Shown here: positions 42,118 to 50,221 of the stretch, in pieces | Numbering within the stretch: position 1 is the first letter of the stretch | Layout: the number at the start of each line of letters is the position of its first letter | Source of the DNA: Oscillospiraceae bacterium | GTDB taxonomy: Bacteria > Bacillota > Clostridia > Oscillospirales > CAG-382 | Assembly: GCA_015063885.1 (NCBI GenBank) | Contig: SVTH01000006.1 | Coordinates: 1-64,000 of the forward strand | DNA length: 64,000 nt | Direction: 5' to 3' | Made by a program: the position numbers and the translations under genes | Notes under the pieces: generated by a model | Databases searched by the model: none | What the model was told of the DNA's origin: nothing | What the model saw: only the letters and a program-made list of their open reading frames with translations

Positions 42118-44778
42118 TTATTTTCTCTTTTTCACCACGACCAGCACCGCCGCGGCAACTGCCGCCACCGCGAGGATCACCCAACCCCACGGGAAGGAAT
42201 TCTCCTCCGGGGGAGGTGCGGAAACGGTACTGCTCGTTTCCGCCGAGGGTTCTTCGGAAATATCTTCCGAACTCTCTGCAGAGGTCTCTCCGCTGACGTC
42301 TTCTTCGGGAGCGTAAGGATTCTCCGCACCCAAAACCAGATTTTCCGTCTTCAGCAGAGGGCATCTCTGTGCCATGTAGGAGCTCCAGCCCTCCTGCTTT
42401 TCCGTGGCACCGAAGAGCAGCTCCACCAGCGCTTCGCAATAGGAAAAGGCGTCGTCCTCAATGGTCTTCACCCCTGCGGGAATATACACCGAGGTCAGCC
42501 CCGTTGCCTCAAAGGTCTGTCTGCCGATGGCCTCCAGGCTTTCCGGCAGAATCACCTCCGTCATGGCGGTGCATCCGTAAAAAGCTCTTTCCCCCAGGCA
42601 GGTCACCCCTTCGGGAATCTCCACGTCTCCCAAGTTCTCACAGCCGTAAAAGGCGCCGCTTTCGATCTCCTCCAGGGTGGAGGGAAGAACCACAGCCTTC
42701 AATCCCTTTTGGGAAGAAAATGCGTTCTCGCCGATCACCCGCACCCCCTCGGGCAGGGTGATTTTCCCGGAAACGTTCCCCATCGCCGCCACCAAAGTAT
42801 CCCCCATAAGCAGGCAATTCTCCCACCCGCTGTACACGGGATTTTCGGGAGAAACCGTGAAAGAGGTCAGCATCTGAAGCTCGCCGAACGCCGAGGGATG
42901 GATCTCCGTGACCGAAGCGGGCAGAGAGACCGCCTTCAAGGAACTGTTGTAAAAAGCGTCCTCCCGGATCTCGGCGACCCCTTCGGGGATCTCGACCTCC
43001 GTCATCCACTGACACTGAGCAAAACAATTTGCGGGGATAACGGAAACCGAGGCGGGGATCTTCACCTTTCTCAAAGCACAGCTGTAAAAAGCCCCTTCCC
43101 CAATAGATTCCAGACTACTCGGAAGCACCACGGTGGACAACTCACCGCATTTGTAAAACGCCTGCGCGCCGATCGTTTTGACTCCCTCGGGAATCACCAC
43201 CTTGTCCATGCTGACGTCGTAGATTCCCGCGCCCTGCATGCTGAAGGCCTTTTCCCAAATCTCCGTCACGGGCTTGCCGCCGAGGGTGGCGGGGATCTTC
43301 AACTCCTTCGAAATCCCCTCGTAGCCCAGAAGAACGGCTTCCTCTCCCAGGAACTGATAGAGATATCCGTCTTGCTTTTTGAAGGTAAAGGCGGGGTCCT
43401 CCTCGCGGGCAACGCCCCAGACCACCTCTACCCCCTCGGGCGCCCAGCCGTGGTTCCAGCCCTCGGGCTGTTCCGAAGCGCCGCACTCGATACGGGTCAG
43501 GTTGGGACAATCCAAAAAGGCATCCCGTTCGATTCGGATCACGGAATCGGGAATATACACGGCGGTCAGTCCCGTTTTCTCAAAGGCGCGGTAGCCGATG
43601 GTCAAAAGCCCCTCGGGCAGACGGATCTCCGTCAAGGATTCGCACCCGGAAAAGGCAGCCATATCAACGCCTTCCAGCCCTTCGTAAAGGGTCACCCGGG
43701 AAAGATTTTTACACCCTGAAAACACCCCGCTCAGGCTCTCCACGCTCCAAGGGATGGTAACCTCCTCCAGGGCGGTACAATTCCGAAAAGCGTAAGGCCG
43801 CACGTCCGTCACCCCTGCGGGGATATGGGCGGTTTTCAGCGCGGTGTTACCGTCAAAGGCATAGCTATCAATGCCGTTTTTCAACGCAGGAAGCTCCGTC
43901 ATCCCCTTTGCATACACCAAAAAGCCGTCCCCATTGTATAAGGCGCCGTTTTCGTAGGTCAAGGAAGAACCCTTCTCCAAAAGGATCTCCACCTCTCCGC
44001 ACTCGGCCAAAAAGCCGCCGCCAACAATAGAAAGGGAGGCGGGAAGCTCCATACGGGTGAGAGAAGCACAGCCCTTGAAGGCCAGACTTTCAATGCGGGT
44101 CAAGGCGGAGGGAAGCTCTACGTTCTTCAAAGCAGAACACCCCGCAAAGGCAGAGCCGGGGATCAGCTCCAAGCCCTCCGGCAGAACCACCTCCTCCAAG
44201 GCGGTACAGCCCTGGAACACGCTTGTGTCCGTCAGCCCCAACCGCAACGCGGAGGGCAAAACAACCCTTTTCAACCCCGTACAGCCCAGAAATGCGCAGG
44301 CATTCAGAGCCGTCAGCCCCTCGGGAAGCACAACCTCCGTCAGAGAGGTGCATTTCTGAAAGGCGTCGTTTTCAATGCGGGTGAGCGTGGAAGGGAACGT
44401 CACGTTTTCCAAGGCGGCGCAACGGAGAAAGGCACCGTTTCCGATGTTCGCAAGTCCCTCGGGAAGGTTGATCTTCCGCAGGGAGGCGCAATCCGCAAAG
44501 GCTTGATGATCGATATACCGAAGTCCCTCCGGCAGGATCACCTCCTCCACGGAGGATTCCCGAAAGGCGTACATATCCACACGGATCACGGGGTAACCAC
44601 CCAGCTCGGCGGGCACCTCTGCCACCTTGTCGTTTCCGCGGTATTGAAGGACGTTCGCCGCTTCGTTACGCACGGAGTAATAAAAATCCCCCTCCTCGCC
44701 GTACTCTGCGGCAGAGACCCCCAAGGGCAACGCCGAAAGCAACAGCAAAAGGCATAAAAACAATCCCGTTATTCTCAT
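42118..44778 (-). CDS. BspA-type leucine-rich-repeat surface protein
   Basis: 886 residues: signal peptide (1-23), then many LRR_5 repeats of about 23-26 residues (pattern IxxxAFxxCxxLxxVxLPxxLxxI, about 50-820), a Glu/Ser-rich stalk and a C-terminal transmembrane helix (VILAVAAVAAAVLVVV) with a basic tail (KKRK). Such proteins bind host or bacterial surfaces. Two segments (about 205-225 and 420-450) interrupt the repeat array. The start overlaps the stop of the AraC gene (ATGA), so the surface protein is coupled to its likely regulator. Confidence 0.88.
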   Translation of the reverse strand: MRITGLFLCLLLLLSALPLGVSAAEYGEEGDFYYSVRNEAANVLQYRGNDKVAEVPAELGGYPVIRVDMYAFRESSVEEVILPEGLRYIDHQAFADCASLRKINLPEGLANIGNGAFLRCAALENVTFPSTLTRIENDAFQKCTSLTEVVLPEGLTALNACAFLGCTGLKRVVLPSALRLGLTDTSVFQGCTALEEVVLPEGLELIPGSAFAGCSALKNVELPSALTRIESLAFKGCASLTRMELPASLSIVGGGFLAECGEVEILLEKGSSLTYENGALYNGDGFLVYAKGMTELPALKNGIDSYAFDGNTALKTAHIPAGVTDVRPYAFRNCTALEEVTIPWSVESLSGVFSGCKNLSRVTLYEGLEGVDMAAFSGCESLTEIRLPEGLLTIGYRAFEKTGLTAVYIPDSVIRIERDAFLDCPNLTRIECGASEQPEGWNHGWAPEGVEVVWGVAREEDPAFTFKKQDGYLYQFLGEEAVLLGYEGISKELKIPATLGGKPVTEIWEKAFSMQGAGIYDVSMDKVVIPEGVKTIGAQAFYKCGELSTVVLPSSLESIGEGAFYSCALRKVKIPASVSVIPANCFAQCQWMTEVEIPEGVAEIREDAFYNSSLKAVSLPASVTEIHPSAFGELQMLTSFTVSPENPVYSGWENCLLMGDTLVAAMGNVSGKITLPEGVRVIGENAFSSQKGLKAVVLPSTLEEIESGAFYGCENLGDVEIPEGVTCLGERAFYGCTAMTEVILPESLEAIGRQTFEATGLTSVYIPAGVKTIEDDAFSYCEALVELLFGATEKQEGWSSYMAQRCPLLKTENLVLGAENPYAPEEDVSGETSAESSEDISEEPSAETSSTVSAPPPEENSFPWGWVILAVAAVAAAVLVVVKKRK

Positions 44779-45698
44779 TTGATTTCGTCCTTTCGTTTTT
44801 GCACCGCATTCTTTCGGAACTCCCCGGGGGTCTGCCCGGTGTGTTGCTTGAACACCCTGGAAAAGTGCTGGACGGTCTTGAATCCGCAACGGAAGGCGAT
44901 CTCCTTGTGGGGGATCTCGGTGAAGGCAAGGTGCTTTTTTGCCACCCTCACACGGAAGGCCATGAGATACTCCATCACCGTGGTATTCAGCCCCTTGCGG
45001 AAGGCGGCAGTGAGGGAGGAACGACTTACTCCCAAACGGGCACAAAGTTCCTCCAGGGAGATATCCTCGGCAAAATGGCCTTCCAGATAAAGGGCGGCGT
45101 CCTGCAAAAGATCCGCCTCCCCTGCGGTTTCCCCGTAGGGCTCGTTGGCAACCAAAGGATAGCCCACCTCTGCGTAGGCACGCTCCAAGCCGATCAGCAG
45201 CTCCATAAAATAGCTGCGGCTGCGGCAGGACCAATACCAATCCCGCTGTTCCCTCAGCTCCCGTTCCATACAGCGGCAGGCATGCTCCGCGCTTGCCATC
45301 CGCTCGGCTTCGCAGGGGACCAGGTAACCCCCGTCCAGGAAGGGACGCAGTAAAAACAGATCGTGAACGGAGGCCACGTCCTTATATTCCACCGAACGGA
45401 TGCGGGCCAGGGTCATGTTCACGTTTAAAAACAGCGGGTGGAACCAGATGCAGGCGTATCTTGCCGCGGCGGAGGGGCGGAACGCAGGCTCCTCCCGCTC
45501 GTCAAAGCACAAAAAGCAAGGCGCTTTCCCCGCGTAGGACTTTTCCCCCACGGAAAAGTGCAGCTCCCCCTCGAAAAGGCACACCAGCAGGAAGCTTTTC
45601 CCCTTGATCTCCCCGGAGGAAAGGTCTCCGTTCATCACGCATTCCGCGTAGGCCACCTTCCCCTCTCCGTATTGCTTTCCGATGGTGACGTGCTCCAT
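44775..45698 (-). CDS. AraC-family transcription regulator
   Basis: 307 residues. The C-terminal pair of helix-turn-helix motifs (about 205-300: ISLEELCARLGVSRSSLTAAFRK and EIAFRCGFKTVQHFSRVFKQHTGQTP) is typical. The N-terminal part is a cupin-like sensor (FEGELHFSVGEKSYAGKAPCF). It is the first gene of a two-gene operon with the LRR protein. A perfect 10-bp inverted repeat just upstream of its promoter is a likely binding site. Confidence 0.92.
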   Translation of the reverse strand: MEHVTIGKQYGEGKVAYAECVMNGDLSSGEIKGKSFLLVCLFEGELHFSVGEKSYAGKAPCFLCFDEREEPAFRPSAAARYACIWFHPLFLNVNMTLARIRSVEYKDVASVHDLFLLRPFLDGGYLVPCEAERMASAEHACRCMERELREQRDWYWSCRSRSYFMELLIGLERAYAEVGYPLVANEPYGETAGEADLLQDAALYLEGHFAEDISLEELCARLGVSRSSLTAAFRKGLNTTVMEYLMAFRVRVAKKHLAFTEIPHKEIAFRCGFKTVQHFSRVFKQHTGQTPGEFRKNAVQKRKDEIK

Positions 45699-45727
45699 AA
45701 GCCGCCCCCCTTTCTGTTGATGGTTCC

Positions 45728-45755
45728 ATTATACCACACTGCCCCGCAAAAGCAA
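45728..45755 (-). promoter_or_regulatory. Promoter of the AraC-LRR operon
   Basis: Minus strand TTGCTT, 16 nt, TATAAT, about 30 nt upstream of the ATG. The inverted repeat at 45764-45803 begins 9 nt before the -35 element. Confidence 0.75.
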
Positions 45756-45763
45756 GGAAAACC

Positions 45764-45803
45764 TTTTATCCCTGCGGATTTTCCCTTGTCCAAAGGGATA
45801 AAA
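45764..45803. promoter_or_regulatory. Inverted repeat upstream of the AraC promoter (candidate operator)
   Basis: TTTTATCCCT (45764-45773) and AGGGATAAAA (45794-45803), perfect 10-bp arms, 20-nt spacer. The position just upstream of the -35 is where AraC-type activators bind. One arm also overlaps the T-run of the neighbouring terminator. Confidence 0.6.
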
Positions 45804-45839
45804 AACGCCCTTTTGGGGGTAAAACCCGAAAGAGCGTTT
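45797..45839 (-). terminator. Terminator of the dockerin gene
   Basis: AAACGC / GCGTTT outer stem with inner CTTT/AAAG and GGG/CCC pairs, followed on the minus strand by TTTATCCC. Confidence 0.75.
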
Positions 45840-45845
45840 GTAAGC

Positions 45846-46781
45846 TTATCTTCCTTGGGGAATGGAAACGATCCCCATAACGTGCCGCTTCACCATGGCG
45901 TAATCCAAGGCGTTCACACGTTCGTCGCCGTTGACGTCGGCGGCAAGCCGCTGGGCGGCGGAAAGAGAATAACTGCCTATGACGGAAAGCTTGAGCATCA
46001 TGTAGTCGATGGCGTTGACGTCTCCGTCGTCGTTAAGATCCCCTGCGGGAAGCGGATCCGGGGGGGCGGGGTACAGAGCGTCGTAATACTCCGGGGTGGG
46101 CTGAACGATATGGCAGACACGGCGGTTCTTGCCGGTAAGGTTCACCTTGTTGAACTCCTCCCAGGTACGGGTATTGATCCGCACCAGGCCTCTGCCGTCG
46201 GAGTTGCCGTCCACGTAGGAAATCGTCTCCGTATCGTAAGAGAGAATGATGAGAGAGTGGGCCTTGGAGCTGTGGTACTTCCCGCTTGAGTTGGCGGTGG
46301 TGCGCATATAGGCACCGCAAAGGACGCCCGCTTCCTTGAAATCCTCGTAGGAAACCGTTTTGGCGCCTCCGCCGATGACTACCCGGGAATGAAGAAAGTC
46401 GTGGTCGCCGTGGCGGACGTACTCGCCGAAGAGCTTGTTATAGACTGCGTTGCCGTATATGTAGCACTGCCAGCCGGCGATGCTCTTGCCGTCCTCGGGG
46501 CACATGACGTAATACATATTGCTCCCCGTCAGGTGGGAGGAGCCCAAAGCGGCCTCCTTCTCCTTGGTACAGGCGGCGTTTCTGTAAAGATCGATATCCC
46601 CCGCAAAGACGGCGTCCAATGCGGCGGCAAGGGCGGGACGGTCGGTATAATCACTGCCCCGTGCCTCCTCGGCGTCCAGAATATACTCCCCTGCGGAAAC
46701 GGTGATGCCGCAGGCGAACACGGCGGTGATCAGCAGTGCGAAGGTCAAGAGCAACGATGCTGTCCGTTTGAAAGATGACAT
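45846..46781 (-). CDS. Secreted dockerin protein with papain-like (CHAP/NlpC-like) domain
   Basis: 311 residues: signal peptide (1-30), a domain (about 45-228) with a possible papain-type Cys106 (GWQCYIYG), His175 (KAHSLIIL) and Asn193 (YVDGNSDG), and a C-terminal type I dockerin (about 246-305) with two calcium-binding repeats (DLNDDGDVNAIDYMMLKL; DVNGDERVNALDYAMVKRH). Dockerins attach enzymes to cohesin scaffolds, as in cellulosomes or amylosomes. No cohesin gene is present in the window. The peptidase assignment is an inference from spacing of the candidate residues. Confidence 0.78.
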   Translation of the reverse strand: MSSFKRTASLLLTFALLITAVFACGITVSAGEYILDAEEARGSDYTDRPALAAALDAVFAGDIDLYRNAACTKEKEAALGSSHLTGSNMYYVMCPEDGKSIAGWQCYIYGNAVYNKLFGEYVRHGDHDFLHSRVVIGGGAKTVSYEDFKEAGVLCGAYMRTTANSSGKYHSSKAHSLIILSYDTETISYVDGNSDGRGLVRINTRTWEEFNKVNLTGKNRRVCHIVQPTPEYYDALYPAPPDPLPAGDLNDDGDVNAIDYMMLKLSVIGSYSLSAAQRLAADVNGDERVNALDYAMVKRHVMGIVSIPQGR

Positions 46782-46830
46782 GACGTTTTATCTCCTTTGC
46801 AATAGGTCGCAGTTTCCTGCGATCCGCAAC

Positions 46831-46859
46831 ATTATGCCACATTTTTCGACATTTGTCAA
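46831..46859 (-). promoter_or_regulatory. Promoter of the dockerin gene
   Basis: Minus strand TTGACA, 17 nt, CATAAT, about 50 nt upstream of the start. It backs onto the ruvC promoter with about 105 nt between. Confidence 0.8.
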
Positions 46860-46965
46860 GGATAAATTTTTGCCACCGCTTTTTCACCCGTTCGGCGCAA
46901 AGCTCGCATAGTGGTTTTGCCATGAAAAATTCACAAAATAAACGGCTTTTTTGCAACCTTTCTTC

Positions 46966-46994
46966 TTGACGAAACTATCATTATATGGTATAAT
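46966..46994 (+). promoter_or_regulatory. Promoter of the ruvCAB operon
   Basis: TTGACG, 17 nt, TATAAT, about 50 nt upstream of ruvC. No LexA box was recognised. Confidence 0.85.
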
Positions 46995-47045
46995 AACACA
47001 ATTATAGGGGGTATTTTACCCTGAGAATTCTTTGGGAGGTGCGGT

Positions 47046-47525
47046 ATGGTCATTTTGGGCATTGACCCCGGCGTTGCCATCGTGGGCTACGGCGTGGTGG
47101 AATGCGTCGGCGGGAACTTCCGCTGTCTGGAATACGGCTGTATCACCACCCCCGCACACACCCTTTTGGAGGATCGCCTTTCGGAGATCTACGAAGGAAT
47201 GCAGGAGCTGATCTCCCGCCACCGCCCGGACTGTATGTCCGTGGAGGAGCTGTTCTTCAACAACAACCAGAAGACCGCCGTGGACGTGGCCCAAGCCAGA
47301 GGAGTGATCCTGCTGGCCGCCAACCAAGCCCGTCTCCCCATCTACGAATACACCCCTTTGCAGGTGAAATCCGCCGTGGTGGGCTACGGCAGGGCGGAAA
47401 AACAGCAGGTGATGTACATGGTGCGGCAGTACCTCCACATGAAGGAGACCCCCAAGCCCGACGACGCCGCGGACGCCATCGCCATCGCCATCTGCCACGG
47501 CAGTACGGCCATGCATAAATATTGA
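47046..47525 (+). CDS. ruvC: Crossover junction endodeoxyribonuclease RuvC
   Basis: 159 residues. It resolves Holliday junctions made during recombination. The acidic metal ligands are present in the family motifs GIDPGVAIVGYGVVE, VEELFFNNNQKTA and KPDDAADAIAIAI, and the basic loop KSAVVGYGRAEKQQV is conserved. GGGAGGTG precedes the ATG. It is followed by ruvA and ruvB. Confidence 0.96.
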   Translation: MVILGIDPGVAIVGYGVVECVGGNFRCLEYGCITTPAHTLLEDRLSEIYEGMQELISRHRPDCMSVEELFFNNNQKTAVDVAQARGVILLAANQARLPIYEYTPLQVKSAVVGYGRAEKQQVMYMVRQYLHMKETPKPDDAADAIAIAICHGSTAMHKY

Positions 47526-47535
47526 GGTTTGACTT

Positions 47536-48129
47536 ATGTTTTATTATCTTCGAGGGACGTTGACCGTCCTGCAAAACGAGATCGCCGTTCTGGATTGCGG
47601 CGGCGTGGGCTACAAGCTGAACATTCCCGCCTCCACCTTTGCGGCGCTGTCCTCCAAGCTGAAGAAGGAGGCCTTGCTGTACACCCACTTGGCCTTGAAG
47701 GAGGATGCGGCGGATCTTTACGGCTTTGCCACGGAGGAAGAATTGGAGCTGTTCCGCAAGCTGATCTCCGTGTCCGGCATCGGACCCAAGGGAGCGGGCG
47801 CCATCCTTTCGGTGCTGACCGCCGAGGAGTTTATCCGCGCCTGTGCCGACGGGGACTACAAGGCCATCGCCCGTGCCCCCGGCGTGGGGAACAAGACCGC
47901 CCAGAGAGTGATCCTGGAGCTGAAGGACAAGGTGGCAAACGGTCTGCCCGTTTCCTCGGACATTCCCGGTGTCAGCAGCGGGGCAAACGCCTCCCAGGTC
48001 ATCGACACCCTGACCCTGTACGGCTTCTCCAGAGAGCAGATCCGCGACGCCATGCGTTCCGTCTCTCCCTCCCTGCCCTTGGAGGAAATGATCGCCGAGA
48101 CCTTACGCATCTTGGCCTCCAAACGATAA
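47536..48129 (+). CDS. ruvA: Holliday junction DNA helicase RuvA
   Basis: 197 residues: OB-fold N-terminus (MFYYLRGTLTVLQNEIAVLDCGGVGY), central helix-hairpin-helix repeats (ISVSGIGPKGAGAIL; PGVGNKTAQRVILEL) and a C-terminal domain that contacts RuvB. All typical domains are present at normal length. Confidence 0.96.
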   Translation: MFYYLRGTLTVLQNEIAVLDCGGVGYKLNIPASTFAALSSKLKKEALLYTHLALKEDAADLYGFATEEELELFRKLISVSGIGPKGAGAILSVLTAEEFIRACADGDYKAIARAPGVGNKTAQRVILELKDKVANGLPVSSDIPGVSSGANASQVIDTLTLYGFSREQIRDAMRSVSPSLPLEEMIAETLRILASKR

Positions 48130-48153
48130 GTGAACAAGGAACGGTAATTTGAC

Positions 48154-49248
48154 ATGCCCATCAACACGAAAGTGCCTACCTACGGGAACGACGACTTCGA
48201 TTTCGAAAGCCGTTTTACCGCATCGGAATATATCTCGGAGGACACGGAGACCGAGCTGTCCCTCCGCCCCAAAACGTTATCGGAATACGTGGGGCAGGAG
48301 AAGCTGAAGGCCAACTTAGAGGTGTACATCCAGGCCGCCACCGCAAGGCAGGAGGCTTTGGATCACGTATTGCTCTTCGGCCCTCCCGGCCTGGGTAAGA
48401 CCACGCTGTCCTGCATCATCGCCTCGGAATTGGGGGTCAATCTGAAGATCACCTCCGGCCCCGCCATCGCAAAGGCAGGGGACCTGGCGGCGCTGCTTAC
48501 CACCCTGGAGCGGAACGACATTCTGTTCATCGACGAGATCCACCGTCTCCCCAAGCAGGTGGAGGAGGTGCTCTACCCCGCCATGGAGGACTATTGCCTG
48601 GATCTGATGATGGGCAAGGGGCCCTCCGCCCGCTCCATCCGCATCCCCTTGAAGCCCTTCACCCTCATCGGTGCCACCACCAGAGCGGGGCAATTGTCCG
48701 CCCCTCTCCGTGACCGCTTCGGCATGACCTTCCGCCTGGAGCTGTATCCCCCGGAAGAGCTGGCAAGGATCGTCACCCGTTCCTCGGGGATCCTGGACAC
48801 TCCCATCCTGCCCGAGGGCGCCTTGGAGATCGCAAAACGCTCCAGAGGCACCCCCCGTATCGCCAACCGCTTTTTGAAGCGTGTCCGTGACTTTGCGGCG
48901 GTGAAGGGAGACGGCACCATCGACAGGGAGATCGCCGACATCGCACTCCGTGCCATGGAGGTGGATGAGCTGGGTCTGGATGCGGTCGACCGCAAAATGC
49001 TGGACGCCATCATCCGTCACTTCGGCGGCGGCCCCGTGGGGTTGGACACCCTGGCGGCAGTCACAGGCGAGGCGGCGGTCACCATCGAGGACGTTTACGA
49101 GCCCTATCTCATGCAGCTGGGCTTCCTGAACCGCACTCCCCGGGGCAGAATGGCCACGGCGGGAGCTTACCGTCACATCGGCGTGCCCTACCCGGAGCAG
49201 GTCTACGGCACGGCGGAGCAACTGACCTTTGAAAACGAGGAAAGCTAA
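48154..49248 (+). CDS. ruvB: Holliday junction ATP-dependent DNA helicase RuvB
   Basis: 364 residues: AAA+ motor that drives branch migration with RuvA. Walker [11 protein letters not shown], Walker [11 protein letters not shown], sensor 1 (GATTRAG) and the arginine finger region (LRDRFG) are intact, and the C-terminal winged helix (FLNRTPRGR) is present. The last base overlaps the next start, so the methyltransferase gene is coupled. Confidence 0.97.
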   Translation: MPINTKVPTYGNDDFDFESRFTASEYISEDTETELSLRPKTLSEYVGQEKLKANLEVYIQAATARQEALDHVLLFGPPGLGKTTLSCIIASELGVNLKITSGPAIAKAGDLAALLTTLERNDILFIDEIHRLPKQVEEVLYPAMEDYCLDLMMGKGPSARSIRIPLKPFTLIGATTRAGQLSAPLRDRFGMTFRLELYPPEELARIVTRSSGILDTPILPEGALEIAKRSRGTPRIANRFLKRVRDFAAVKGDGTIDREIADIALRAMEVDELGLDAVDRKMLDAIIRHFGGGPVGLDTLAAVTGEAAVTIEDVYEPYLMQLGFLNRTPRGRMATAGAYRHIGVPYPEQVYGTAEQLTFENEES

Positions 49249-50105
49249 TGTTTGTTGCAGAAAACTGGAAAGACTATACCTTGCTGGACGCCGCAGACGG
49301 CGAACGGCTGGAAAAATGGGGAGACCACATCCTCATCCGTCCCGACCCCCAGATCATTTGGGGCGGGGACAAAAAGCGCCCGGAATGGAAGAAAGCCGGG
49401 GGCATCTACCGCCGCAGTAACAAAGGCGGCGGCGAGTGGGTCAAGAAGGACATTCCCGAGGAATGGGTGGTCTCCTACGGAGACTTGAAGTTCCTCTTGT
49501 CCCCCATGGGCTTTAAGCACACGGGCTTGTTCCCCGAACAGGCGGCCAACTGGGATTGGTTCTCCGAGCTCATCAAGAACGCAGGCAGAGAGATCAAGCT
49601 GTTGAACCTGTTTGCCTACACCGGCGGTGCTTCCGTGGCGGCGGCAAAGGCGGGAGCCTTCGTCTGCCACGTGGATGCATCCAAGGGTATGGTGGCCAGA
49701 GCCAAGCAGAACGCGGCCTTGTCCGGCATCCCCGACCATCGCATCCGCTACATCGTGGACGACTGCGCCAAGTTCGTACAGCGGGAGATCCGCCGCGGCA
49801 ACCGCTACGATGCGGTGATCCTGGATCCCCCCTCCTTCGGCAGAGGTCCCGGCGGGGAACGCTGGGTCATCGAGGAAAGCCTGGACGGGCTGGTGGAGCT
49901 GGTTTGCGGCGTCTTGTCCGACGACCCCCTGTTCGTGATCCTGAATTCCTACACCACGGGGCTTTCCCCCTCCACCAACGGCTACGTTCTGAACCGCCAC
50001 ATGAAGCGGTTCGGCGGCAAGGTGGTCAGCGACGAATTGGGTCTCCCTGTAGTCGCCTCCGGCATCCCTCTCCCCTGCGGAGCGGCAAGCCGTTGGACAA
50101 AGTAG
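49248..50105 (+). CDS. Class I SAM-dependent RNA methyltransferase (RlmI/YccW-like)
   Basis: 285 residues. SAM-binding motif I NLFAYTGGASVAAAKAG, motif II VDASKGMVARA and the catalytic motif DPPSFGRG are intact. These are the marks of rRNA cytosine-5 or related methyltransferases of the RlmI group, but the N-terminal PUA domain of RlmI is missing. It follows ruvB directly (overlapping by one base). The target nucleotide is unknown. Confidence 0.85.
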   Translation: MFVAENWKDYTLLDAADGERLEKWGDHILIRPDPQIIWGGDKKRPEWKKAGGIYRRSNKGGGEWVKKDIPEEWVVSYGDLKFLLSPMGFKHTGLFPEQAANWDWFSELIKNAGREIKLLNLFAYTGGASVAAAKAGAFVCHVDASKGMVARAKQNAALSGIPDHRIRYIVDDCAKFVQREIRRGNRYDAVILDPPSFGRGPGGERWVIEESLDGLVELVCGVLSDDPLFVILNSYTTGLSPSTNGYVLNRHMKRFGGKVVSDELGLPVVASGIPLPCGAASRWTK

Positions 50106-50132
50106 TCGCTACGCTCCCGCTGAAAGTTTACG

Positions 50133-50183
50133 AAGGGCTCTGCCCTTCACCCGCTTAAGGAACTTTTGAAAAAGTACCTTAAG
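50133..50183. repeat. Two palindromes upstream of the ECF transporter operon
   Basis: AAGGGC TCT GCCCTT (50133-50147), then CTTAAGG..CCTTAAG (50154-50160 and 50177-50183) with an inner ACTTTT/AAAAGT pairing. No poly-T follows either. The first looks like a short dispersed palindromic repeat; the second may be an operator or messenger hairpin. Confidence 0.5.
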
Positions 50184-50221
50184 AAACCTCAAAACTTTTC
50201 CTTTTTGGGAATGACGCTATT

